DNA of 64,000 bases from Hysterium pulicare CBS 123377 (Eukaryota > Ascomycota > Dothideomycetes > Hysteriales > Hysteriaceae), in the NCBI GenBank assembly GCA_000467715.1, contig AJFK01000058.1, positions 1 through 64,000 on the forward strand, read 5' to 3'. The notes beneath the pieces were generated by a model. The model searched no databases, was not told the DNA's origin, and was given only the letters and a program-made list of their open reading frames with translations. Numbering within the stretch: the first letter of the stretch is position 1; each line of letters opens with the position of its first letter. Of the stretch, positions 10,683 to 20,970 are shown piece after piece. Position numbers and translations under genes: made by a program.

Positions 10683-12453
10683 ATGGACTTTTCGAAGCTT
10701 CAGAATATAGCGTTCGATGTTTCGGAGAATGCGACAGACCCATCTTTGACGGCGCTTCCTTCCATCGTGCTTGAAGCCTTCATTCCTGGCTACGGCTTCA
10801 TCTCTAAGTTGATCCTCAATAGATTTGGATTCGATATCGCTGTTGTTGTCTCGGCGTCCCTACTACTCTTTGCTCTTGTCAAAGCATTTCGATACCTTGG
10901 AGGCCAAGTCAAAGAGACCTTCTATCAATACTTTCTATCATCAGTCCATGTTGACGATAACGACGACCTTTACTACAACATAATGTCATGGGTTGCTGAA
11001 CAGCGGGTGTCTAAGAAAGCTCGGTCTCTGAAAGCAAAAACCCGCTATGTGTCCACTTTCGGCGTCAACGAAGATGATAATGCTGACGAGGAAGAAGCTA
11101 TCAATGAAATGGGTATCTTTAACTTCGGATCATGGGCATCCAAAATCCCCCCCCCAGTACGCGCCATACTTTGGCGAGCATAGGTTCTGGTACAAGCGTC
11201 GCCTATTCTTCTTCGACAGGTCTCGGAGGCAAAGGACATGGGGAAGAGACGATGAATCTATCAAACTTACCTGTGTTGGGCGTTCCACGACGCCAATCAA
11301 AGAGTTGTTGAAAGATATCAAACAATGGTCCATGAACCAGGAGAAGTCCATGACAATCATCCGACGACCCGCAGCCAAAGATACCAAAGACTCCAGCACG
11401 AGCTGGGAGCGAGTCTCAGTGAGGCCATCTCGGCCCATGAACACTGTTTCACTTGACCGCGTTCAAAAAGCGAAGATTGTCGCCGACATCAACGAGTATC
11501 TTCATCCTTCGAGTCCCCGGTGGTACGCGACGCGTGGAATCCCTTATAGGAGGGGGTATCTTTTCCACGGCCCTCCAGGTACCGGAAAGACATCACTTTC
11601 ATTTGCACTGGCCGGCATATTCGGACTCAACATCTACAGTATCTCCCTAATGGAGCCAACAATGACGGAAGGTGACCTGGCTAAGCTTTTCAACTCTCTA
11701 CCTCGCCGCTGCATTGTCCTACTTGAAGACATAGACACCGCAGGCTTGTTACGGACTGATGACAAGGAAAACCCCGACGACAAAGTCAACGATAGCGGCT
11801 ACAGTACGGATGGAGAGAAGGCCGATAAAACCAAAAACAACGAGATCAACGCTTCGACTCTTGCGAAAGCACTGAAGTCGGTGAGCAGCAAAGAGAAGAA
11901 GGACGAAGAATCCAAAAAGCGTATTTCTCTGTCCGGCTTGCTCAACGCTATCGACGGTGTTTCAAGCCATGAGGGCAGGGTTCTCATCATGACAACAAAT
12001 CATCCAGAGAAGCTCGATGCCGCGCTCATACGCCCAGGTCGAGTAGATTTGCAAGTCCAATTTACCCTCGCAACTCGGGATCAGATCCGAAATATCTTCA
12101 TTCGGATGTACACCGTCGCAAAGAACGAAATGATCCGTCGAGGTAGAGCCAAGAGGGCAACCAAGAACGCAGTGAAGTCAACAAATCAAGATATAGATCC
12201 GCTCGTTGACGATTTCTACGAACTCATTGGCCCTGATCCCGTTCTCGATGCCGTTGAGCCCGAAACGCTCTGTCTGATGGCGGATCAATTTGCTAGCCGA
12301 TTGCCAGAGGAAAAGTTCTCTCCAGCTGAGGTCCAGGGTTTCCTTTTGAGCAGGAAGAAGGAGCCACAGAGAGCTTTGGATGACGTTGAGAAATGGAAGG
12401 ATTCGCTGCTTGCGGCAAAGGAGAAGAAGTCCAAGATTGTTGAGATGCAATGA
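10683..12453 (+). CDS. BCS1-like AAA ATPase, reading frame interrupted at a C9 tract
   Basis: The first frame starts MDFSKLQNIAFDVSENATDP, contains a transmembrane segment (FDIAVVVSASLLLFALVK), and continues as a BCS1 N-terminal domain to 11183. The AAA domain lies in the next frame, from about 11150 to 12453: Walker A GPPGTGKT (near 11570), Walker B IVLLEDIDTA (near 11715), ISLSGLLNAIDGVSSHEGR, and an arginine-finger region LIRPGRVDLQVQF. The two frames meet at a run of nine C (11147-11155); with eight, the gene would be one frame of 589 residues, a normal size for fungal BCS1-like proteins. Mitochondrial Bcs1 inserts the Rieske protein into complex III, but filamentous fungi carry many paralogues of unknown role, and this one has a long insert after Walker B. 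It is either a sequence error or a recent loss-of-function allele. Confidence 0.8.
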
Positions 12454-12966
12454 GACTGCATATTTACTTACTGGATTGACGACAACATGACCTCGAGTCG
12501 TCCGCCGTTAAGCATTGAACAAATTGATATTCGGCTTGTGCATGGTTGGTCTAGGTTTTGCAACCTTACACGGTGATAGACTGTAATAATAGACAATGTA
12601 TTGTTGTCTTTCGAGCTTCTAACTTGTTCATACGTTTGCTGGCAAAATTGGTTTACTTCACTGGTCCAACTTCGATCGAATTAAGGGGAGGATATATTTT
12701 TTAACATTTTGAAATACTTTTGATATTCGAAAGTCTTATAATCTATACAAGTGAAATAGTATGCGCCATAGCTGCCCATCCTTCGCATCCAGGTATCTAT
12801 GTACACGTTTCTTCCGCCTCTTCATGTCTTCCAACAGCCCATTATCAACATTATATTTTGATCATATCGATAGCCATTGGTGGAAATGTACGTGAGACGC
12901 CAATAAATGCAACAGAACATGCTCATCAACCCATATATCACCTCCCATACCGAGCCTTTCCTTGGC
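12454..12966. other. Intergenic region between convergent genes
   Basis: About 510 bp of AT-rich 3' flank. No coding frame with recognisable features is present. Confidence 0.4.
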
Positions 12967-15401
12967 TTATATCAAACTCGCTCCAAAAAGCATGCTAAGA
13001 AGAAGCACCATCCCGCAAGCAGCAACCGGCATTATCGATTCTTGAGAGCGGGGGCTTAGGGCGGCCGCCGCGCCCTTCGACTTACTTGGCTTTGCTGTCC
13101 CACTCGCACTTGCGCTGCTTGCAGCCTGCTGTTGACTCGTCGTGCTCCCAGCTACACATCTTCCCTCGTTCATTTTCCCTTGATCTCCCCACACCGTCTG
13201 GGCCACCTCGCTCCAGACTTCCGTGACGTTGAGGTACATGGTAGGGGTATACCACAATCTACAATTTGCAGTATCATTCCTGAACTGGGTGGGCACTCCA
13301 TCACTCTCCTCGCCCTTGCGGATGTTATCCTGGAAATTGACGGTGGCATCGTTGGCATTGATTCCGAACTCTCCGAGAAGGAAGGAAGACCACTCGGAGG
13401 TTTCTGAACGGGTGTTGGCGTATTGCTGGAGAACGTAGGAAGAAAGGCTCTGAAGGTATTGCGCTTGCAGGACTAGCGATCCTTTGGTCCCGCCGACTGG
13501 TTGCATAGGTCCGAGACTCGGTCGCCCTCCAACCGTAATCGTTCGAACGCCAGATTGCTGGACCATAAGTTCGGCGAACAGGGAGCATGTAGAGGCACAG
13601 ATGCCATCTGAGAGAATGATGATGTCGTCTTTGTCGAAAGGTGCTGTGGTGAAGTTTGCGCGGTCGTTGTATCCGGTAACTGTTACGCCGATGGAGTACG
13701 CGTCCGAGGAGGTGGTCAGGGGGTCCGAAAGGTTGTAGCGGAGGAGGTTGGTGAAGTTGTCATTGTTGACGACTTCCGGGCCGTACATAGCATCCCAATT
13801 GTCAAAAGCTTGCAAGTCCTTGTCCAGGTAGGAGTGGTAGTTGAATGGAGATGTATATAGTTCACCGGTACGGGAGCTGAAGGATACGGTAGAAAGCTTC
13901 TCGCCGATTAGATCAGAGGCCGAGTGTCCTCGATAGCGTGACTGTAGTTGAGGGACTGCAGGCGGGAAAAATTGTTTGTACATGTCGTAGCCTAAGAAGA
14001 TCTTTCCGCCGCCGTTGGTCCGCACGTCAATAATGATTTTCTTGGTGCCGCGTTTATGTGCTTCGGCTAGGTACTCCTGCACGACCATTTGGAACTCCTC
14101 CGCGTCGGAGTTGCTTTGTGTGTTGAATGTTTGTACCATTAAGACTCCAAGATCGCTCACGTTGGGATGCTGGAGGAAGTAACCTGCGAGGCCTACATCC
14201 GAGGCAGAGTGCTCCAGAAAGGGTCTGGGATATGCGGTTGGGACATAGCGTTTGTCTAGGGCCATATCCTTGGGATGTTCGAGGAGATGTGGTAGGCGGG
14301 AGGGATCTCGTTTTCTAAATTTGGAGTCACTGGATGAGGGCGCGATGTAAGTCTGGTAGAAGCTCTGCCCATCTATGATATACTCCCATGCCGAGGAATC
14401 GAGAACGACAGCTGCGTTGATGTACGTATGCGTCGTCCCGTTTTCGAAGGATATGTTCAATGTAGGGCCCGGATAGAATCGCGGATTGGTAAAATAACCG
14501 AACGATTCTGCGGGTTGCATGTAAAACATGGCATTATATCTCGTATCTGGATCATGGTAGCTATTCAGAAGTGATTCGTCCTGGAGAAATTGCGTAGCAT
14601 CCTTTCCATCGATCTGAGATACTGCAGAAGGCGTATACGTAGCTCCGGTTTTGTTGAAATCCTGCACTGCCCAAATTTTGGGAACCCGTCCATCCTGAGA
14701 CGCGGAGATGAGAGCAACTTGACGGCTTCTCCTCCATCTGAATGCACCATTGAATGCCATGCCATCGAATGAAAGATGTCCATCGTGCGCTTTGGTTAGC
14801 AAGGTAGAAATATCAGCCTCGAAATCGTATTCATTCTTATATGAACCGTCATTGATTTTGTTGTCAATATCTGACAATCCCCCAACAAGATCTACGGGAT
14901 CGTTGTACCATCCCTTCGGAGGGTTCTTCAGGTAGTGAAGCGTGGACTGGAATTGTACCATGCGAGTGATGCTCTCAATTGTGACTTTTGCGGCAGCCGA
15001 ATCGAAGGGGACAGATTGGAGGCAGGCATACGCAAGCTAGAAGTCTGCTGTCAGCAATCTCAAAGCACCATTTCATAATCAATGATCTCGCTTTGAAAGC
15101 CCCTTCATGCCCTATGCGCGCCATTCTAAGCCTAATTGAAGTGTTTACACCTTCTAACTACCACGCAGAAAGTGAATATTGTGCTCACCTCTGCCTCGAC
15201 ACTCGGATACTGCAGACGTGACTTCGACACCAAATCACTAATCTGCGAACATGCCTTTCCAGTGCTAATTGGTCCCGACACCGTCTCCGTCACACTCGGT
15301 TGGATTTCATTCCCTGTACTTGTCGCCCTCAAAGAAGACAGCGGTACACTCTGTGCGGACGTCAATGCCGCAAGAGCCAATGAAGCGGCTTGGAAGCGCA
15401 T
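12967..15401 (-). CDS. Secreted, probably GPI-anchored S41-family peptidase (CPAF/UstP-like)
   Basis: Two exons (15189-15401 and 12967-15036) give 760 residues. The N-terminus MRFQAASLALAALTSAQS is a signal peptide. The S41 protease fold is shown by KIIIDVRTNGGGKIFLGYDM and, further on, DDIIILSDGICASTCSLFAE followed by VRTITVGGRPSLG. The Ser in the CASTC motif is the likely nucleophile. Many Asn-X-Ser/Thr sites fit a secreted glycoprotein. The end is a Ser/Ala-rich linker followed by a hydrophobic tail (MVLLLSMLFGASLI), which looks like a GPI-anchor signal. Fungal members include UstP of the ustiloxin B cluster, but no RiPP partner genes such as DUF3328 enzymes lie nearby, so a general cell-surface protease role is more likely. 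Confidence 0.85.
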
Positions 15402-17059
15402 TGTGTAGAGAAACGGAGAGGCGGCAAGGCCTCAGTCGGCGGATTTGCGACCACCAAAGCCAAAGATAACGGAGGGAGTGTGTGCACAAAAATAGCGTGC
15501 GAGGAACACGTAATTATCGCTTTTCTAAATGGATAAGAGGAACTCGACGGGGATGCTCGTAGGGCTGAATATATCCAAATGAAAAACGGTTTTCTCGATC
15601 CGGGTAACCGTAAATATCCAAGTGCTGCCTCAGAAAGACATCAAGCAGTAACGACGAGAAGGCACCCCCAACACTTGATTAAATGCAAAAATCATATAGG
15701 AATAAACAACATGAAAAGAAAGTTGAACGGAAACTGGTGGCGAGTAAGCCCATCTTATGGGGATAGGGCCAGCGGTCAATAGCGGCGGTGCTGGCTAGAA
15801 AGAGAGGTTAGTCCCTTTGCATTGACCACGAACAGAGGATAGTTAGTTTGCCAATGCTCGGGTGGGAGGTCATGGATCAATGCCGGCAGTGCCACAGATG
15901 TTTTGAAACCTTTGTTTGTGGTGCCAAGATGAGCTGCCCAGGCCCAGGGCTGAGGGTTAGCCTTGGAGCGGTAGAAGATCGAATCGACCTTGTAAGCCAA
16001 GCTCTGCAAGGCACCTGTGCATGCTGCAACTGCAAAGGGCATGCAACAGTCTGCGCGGACCGAGATGTGCTGAGGCAGATGGATGTCGAGGCTGATAGTG
16101 AAGGGTGGAAACAAACGTCAGGTGGGCCGAAGACTGACAGCTTGCCCAAAACCTCGGCTCTAGGGAGCTAAAAAAAGACGGGCCAAGACAAGACGGCCAA
16201 TCTAAAGCAGATTGCCTTCTCGCATCGCCCTTCTGCCAAGCGTCCCCTAGGAGCCAATACGAGCTTCCATTGCCACTCTTCAGCTTCACATTCTCCCATC
16301 TACCCACTTCATTCATTTGCAGCTTAACTTCACGTCACGCCAAGCACGTGTTGATAGCGGGATCAGTAGGTACCAGGTGGCATGTAGCGAACAATGCTAC
16401 AAGTTTTGCATAGACGTAGGTATCATTTGTTAGACGTTACTAGGATTCCATCACGTTGAGTACACTACTGGCCTCTTCTTTCTGTACCACTTCATTTCTT
16501 TCTTTACCTTAGTACCTGCCTTCCCCGGAGTCAGCTCTTAGATGCCGTTCTCCGAACTAATCAAGCTTGTTGGCATCTTGGTCGTCCGTATGAAACTCGT
16601 GCTTACCGTGTCAAATGTCAGTCTATTGATATTTTGGTGCCACATTTACGAAACAGGTAGGAATTCGAATTAAGATGATCGGTAGGTCGTAACGTCGGGT
16701 GGGTCGTGAATCTATCGCCTTACCACACCGTGGACATAGATGTCGAATGTTTGTCCAGGGCTGGCTTGCTACTTTCGTGCGACCATGACATGCCTGGGCT
16801 CGGGTACAATTTGGAGATCAAGACAAGGCGTAGTCGCGCATCGAATTTGAGACCCGGTATTCAATTTGAATTGCTTTTCGAGAAGTATCTCGAGATTCTG
16901 GCCCAATGAGCCGTCAGCGACACGAACTTCTCTTTGAGGATGGGTTGGACTAACTTTTAGGCCACAAAGCCCCTATCCTCCACGCAAATTCTGTCCATCC
17001 TATGGTATGAAATATAACATTACCCAGCCGAAAAACTCCTGATAAACCAGTCGATTGAT
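15402..17059. other. Long intergenic region, no supported gene
   Basis: About 1.65 kb between two minus-strand genes. The part at 15780-16320 is GC-richer and open on both strands (one plus-strand frame at 15848-16171 is Cys-rich), but nothing matches a known family and no convincing exon set could be built. It also holds the S41 peptidase promoter and the 3' flank of FAL1. Confidence 0.35.
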
Positions 17060-18623
17060 TTAGGCAAGCAGATCCGCAACTAGTCACCAATGAGCATCGT
17101 GTGTGGAAGCCGCTAAAATAAAGATTCTTACCGTTCATTGGCATTTCATCGATCTGGGTCGAGTAATACACTGTGACCCATCAGTATACAAATTGCTTTG
17201 GTAGATGGGATTGTCTCACGTTCGATATCGCGCAGAATGCGGACATCCTCACTCGTCACGAAGTTGATGGCAACACCTTTGCGACCGAAACGACCGCTTC
17301 GACCGATCCTATGGATATAATTCTCACGGTTCGCAGGTAGGTCATAGTTGATAACAAGGGATACCTGTTGAACGTCGATACCACGCGCCCACACGTCGGT
17401 TGAAATGAGAACTCGCGAGTTGCCTTGACGGAAATCCTGCATAATGCTGTCCCGCTCTTTCTGGGGCATTTCGCCATGCATCGATGAAACAGTGAAGTTG
17501 GCTTCGCGCATCTTGTCGGTCAACCAATCCACCTTTCTACGCGTATTGCAGAAGATGACGGCTTGCGTGATTGTCAAGGTGTCGTAGAGGTCGCAGAGAG
17601 TGTCGAATTTCCATTCTTCTTTCTCGATAGCGATGAAGTATTGCTTGAGGCCCTCGAGAGTCAACTCATCACGCTTGACAAGAATCCTAACAGGGTCGGT
17701 CATGAACTTAGTCGTCATGTCCAGGACATCGTAAGGAAGCGTAGCGGATACAACGACTACCTGGGTTGCAGGAGGGAGGTAACGGTACACATCATAGATC
17801 TGTTCTCTGAAGCCACGATTTAGGAGTTCATCAGCTTCATCTAGGACCAACATCTTGATATGACGGGTCCTCAAGTTCCGTCGGCGAATCATATCCGCCA
17901 CACGTCCAGGTGTACCGGAGACGACGTGTTGTCCATAATCCAACTTGCGGATATCCTCTCCGACGTTTGTTCCACCGATACAAGCATGGCACTGAACGTT
18001 CATGTAGTCTCCCAAGGCCATGACAACAGACTGAATTTGAGTAGCGAGTTCGCGAGTGGGTGAGAGGACCAGAGCTGTTCAATCAGTCTCAGCGCAGTAG
18101 TATCAAACGGAGTCACCAAGATCTCACCTTGGGTCTCCCTTACAGCGGTATCGATGACTTGTAGAATACTGATAGAGAAAGTCGCAGTCTTTCCCGTTCC
18201 CGATTGCGCCTGGGCAATGGTGTCTCGGCCTTTGCAGATTTGGACGATCGCACGAGACTGAACCGCGGACGGCGATTCATAGCCATACGCATAGATTCCT
18301 CGGAGGAGATTTTCTGAAGTCAAAGTTAGGAATTCCCGCATTCTCGAACTTGCAGATAGCCTACCCTTTAAGTGCATAGCCTCGACTTGTCGCAAACATG
18401 TTAGCTTCACGGTGGGTAGATACCAAGATTGCTCTTACAGGTAGGGGCTCTGTGGAGACTATTAGCATCTTACATCAAAAGACGGATGCGGCACGCTTAC
18501 ACTGTGACCTCCTTGGAGGTGGAAAACTCCATCTTCTCTGGAGACATGAATCAGCTCATCTTCGGCGCGCAGACAGTAGGATACCAACATACCATCAGCC
18601 TTTCTGTCGATTCCGTCCGCCAT
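17060..18623 (-). CDS. FAL1: DEAD-box RNA helicase FAL1 / eIF4A-III
   Basis: Eight exons (18593-18623, 18501-18537, 18439-18449, 18365-18385, 18128-18313, 17220-18074, 17132-17170, 17060-17079) give 399 residues, the standard size. The motifs are in order: Q-motif region [13 protein letters not shown], motif [30 protein letters not shown] box [12 protein letters not shown] motif [17 protein letters not shown] and [13 protein letters not shown]. The C-terminus is [18 protein letters not shown]. In animals and filamentous fungi this protein (eIF4A3) is the RNA-clamping core of the exon junction complex; yeast Fal1 acts in 18S rRNA maturation. The gene is extremely intron-rich, with an 11-nt internal exon and a 20-nt terminal coding exon. 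One intron ends in AAG. It is divergent from PRP9. Confidence 0.96.
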
Positions 18624-18913
18624 GTTGACAGTTTGAGTATCGGTTAAAGTTAGTTGTGTATGATACTGTCAAGTTGGTAAGGGAGAAGAGTTCGTAAAAG
18701 CTCTGGGGGTGGATTGAGGATGGGAAAACTTCGGCCAAGTTTTTCTGCCGCCAAGATGACCTTCACAAGTTCACTCGCCGCCCTCGTGAATCTCCATCAA
18801 TTTGACCATCCACGACCAACTTTCGCCTCTGCTGCTTTTGTAAGGGTCCCTTAGCCTCCCACGTGTGTGTGTTGGTATACTGTACGCACATTGCCTCAAG
18901 TCTCCTAGGCGAA
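18624..18913. promoter_or_regulatory. Shared promoter region of FAL1 and PRP9
   Basis: The 290 bp between divergent start codons serve two RNA-processing genes. No TATA box is evident. A palindromic CCTAGG core sits at about 18905-18910, immediately upstream of the PRP9 start codon. Confidence 0.45.
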
Positions 18914-20486
18914 ATGGTGCTTGAAGACCAGAGGCTCCTCCACGAGGACCTCGAGAGACTGGAGCAAGCCATCTCGGACAGAGTTCTTGAGGATCCCAAG
19001 CATGTACGCGCACTTTCCTCCAAAACAAGTTTCAATGCTAAATTGTTGCGTATAGATTCGCGACCGTTTGGCCCGAGACCACCAAATCGCAAGCTTCCTT
19101 AACCACATACAGGACCAGTCCACTCGGCTCTTGAAAATATACGATGACCCAGAGGGCGATCGAACACGCGAAATCCAGTCAATATCCAGTGGTGACCAGT
19201 TTGAATCCTTCTACAAGGAGCTTGGATCAATCAAGGACTTCCATCGTCGATATCCAAATGAACCGGTCGAAAATCTCGAGAAAGCCTACAAGAAGCGATC
19301 GCCGGAGGAATATGCAGCAGCCGCATCAGAAATAGATGCCATGTTTACAGGAGAGGAGGGATATGGCCGGTTTTTCGACATGACGATGCTCCACGAACAA
19401 TACTTGAATCTTCCGGGGTTGAAAGGCGCCAGACGATTAACATACCTGCAATACCTTGACATGTTCGACATATTCACTCCGCCACAATGCATAATAAAAT
19501 ACCACGACAAGATGACAGATTCATACTTCCGCTACCTGGGATCGCTTGCCGAATATCTAGAGAGCTTCATGCGGCGGACGAGACCACTCGAAGATTTGGA
19601 AAAGATATTTGCTGGCTTTGATCACGAGTTTGACGACGCTTGGAAGAATGACAAGATCGCTGGGTGGTCGAAAGATTCGCAAAATGCAACTGCTGATGCG
19701 CCTACGGACGAAGGCACAGGCGAAGGTATCTGGTGTCCTGACTGCCAGAAGGAATTCAAGAATGAAAATGTCTACAAAAGCCATCTCACAGGGAAACGTC
19801 ATATCAAGCTTGCCGAAGCACGGAAAGCATCCGGGGCCCCAGCTACGCAGACGAACGGAAACTCTGGCTCAGCAAGCTCGGAACTACGACTCAAAGAACG
19901 GGCAGTAGCTGAACGGGAATTCAGGATTCGCAAACTTGCATCAGCCATGCAGACAGAGCGCGGTGACACGCGAGTCAACGTTGAACGAAAGCAAGGAATG
20001 ACAGATCGCGAGAGACAGCAAGAGCTTGCGGCGCTATTCGCCGAATCAACGGAGCAAGCTGCGGGGGTTGGCGACAAAGGAGACTCTGACTCAGAAGGAG
20101 AAGAGAAGATCTACAACCCTCTCAAACTTCCTCTTGCTTGGGATGGCAAGCCTATCCCTTTCTGGCTATACAAGTTGCACGGCCTCGGTGTCGAGTTTCC
20201 ATGCGAGATATGCGGTAACTTTGTGTATATGGGTCGACGCGCCTTCGATAAGCATTTCAATGAGCCCCGGCACATCTATGGCCTAAAATGCTTGGGTGTC
20301 ACGAATACGACGCTTTTCAGGGAAATCACGGGAATCGAGGAAGCTTTACAGCTATGGAAGAAAATCCAACAAGATAAAAAGCAAGAGAAGACCAGCGCGG
20401 AGAATGTGGTGCAAATGGAGGATACGGATGGTAATGTGATGCCGGAGAAGGTCTATTATGATCTTCAAAGGCAGGGGTTGCTATGA
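18914..20486 (+). CDS. PRP9: Splicing factor 3a subunit 3 (Prp9/SF3a60)
   Basis: Two exons (18914-19003 and 19056-20486) give 506 residues, matching human SF3A3 (501). The N-terminus MVLEDQRLLHEDLERLEQAI and the FYKELGSIKDFHRRYPNEP region are typical. A C2H2-like zinc finger (WCPDCQKEFKNENVYKSHLT) lies near residue 225, and the conserved C-terminal finger (FPCEICGNFVYMGRRAFDKH) near 400, followed by FNEPRHIYGLKCLGV. Prp9 is part of SF3a, which docks on SF3b in the U2 snRNP and is required to assemble the prespliceosome in the nucleus. The stop codon is at 20484-20486. The downstream sequence is unrelated to the next gene. Confidence 0.96.
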
Positions 20487-20970
20487 GATGGGCTCTGTTA
20501 CAGCATCTCCCACCATCATCCACACTGCTCTAGGGGCAGCCCCCACCATGACCTAACGCTTCTGATGGGTTGAAGTATCGAGCCTGATGATGAGTGAATG
20601 TTCATTGTAGGACAATGGCTTGGCCGGGCAAAATCTGTCAAAATAATGACACATAGCCACGAAGTTTAAAGCATCGGTGGAAAACACGTAAGGTAGCCTA
20701 CAGCTCTCTGCACTATAACTTTAGCTAGGTCACAGGACGAGCTAGTTCTGACTGAAATTAAGAATAGATAAAACTACCATGAAAGTCTATGTGCCGAACT
20801 CGACAGGACAGTAGGAATCTGTTTCTGATGTCCTCCGCGTGTCTTGTGGATCTCTCATGGGAAATGTGTTTGTCTGCTTAACTAGCCATTTTCCTTTGCA
20901 TATTGTTTCCAAGAAGACGTCAAGAATCGCGGTCGAAAATACATTTAGCAACGATTAGCTGCAGATATGC
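20487..20970. other. Intergenic region between convergent genes
   Basis: About 480 bp of 3' flank. No gene signal is seen. Confidence 0.4.

Noticed and set aside
15848-16171. Cys-rich plus-strand frame of 107 codons
   Set aside because: No signal peptide, no family similarity, an equally open opposite strand, and GC-rich context; most likely chance.
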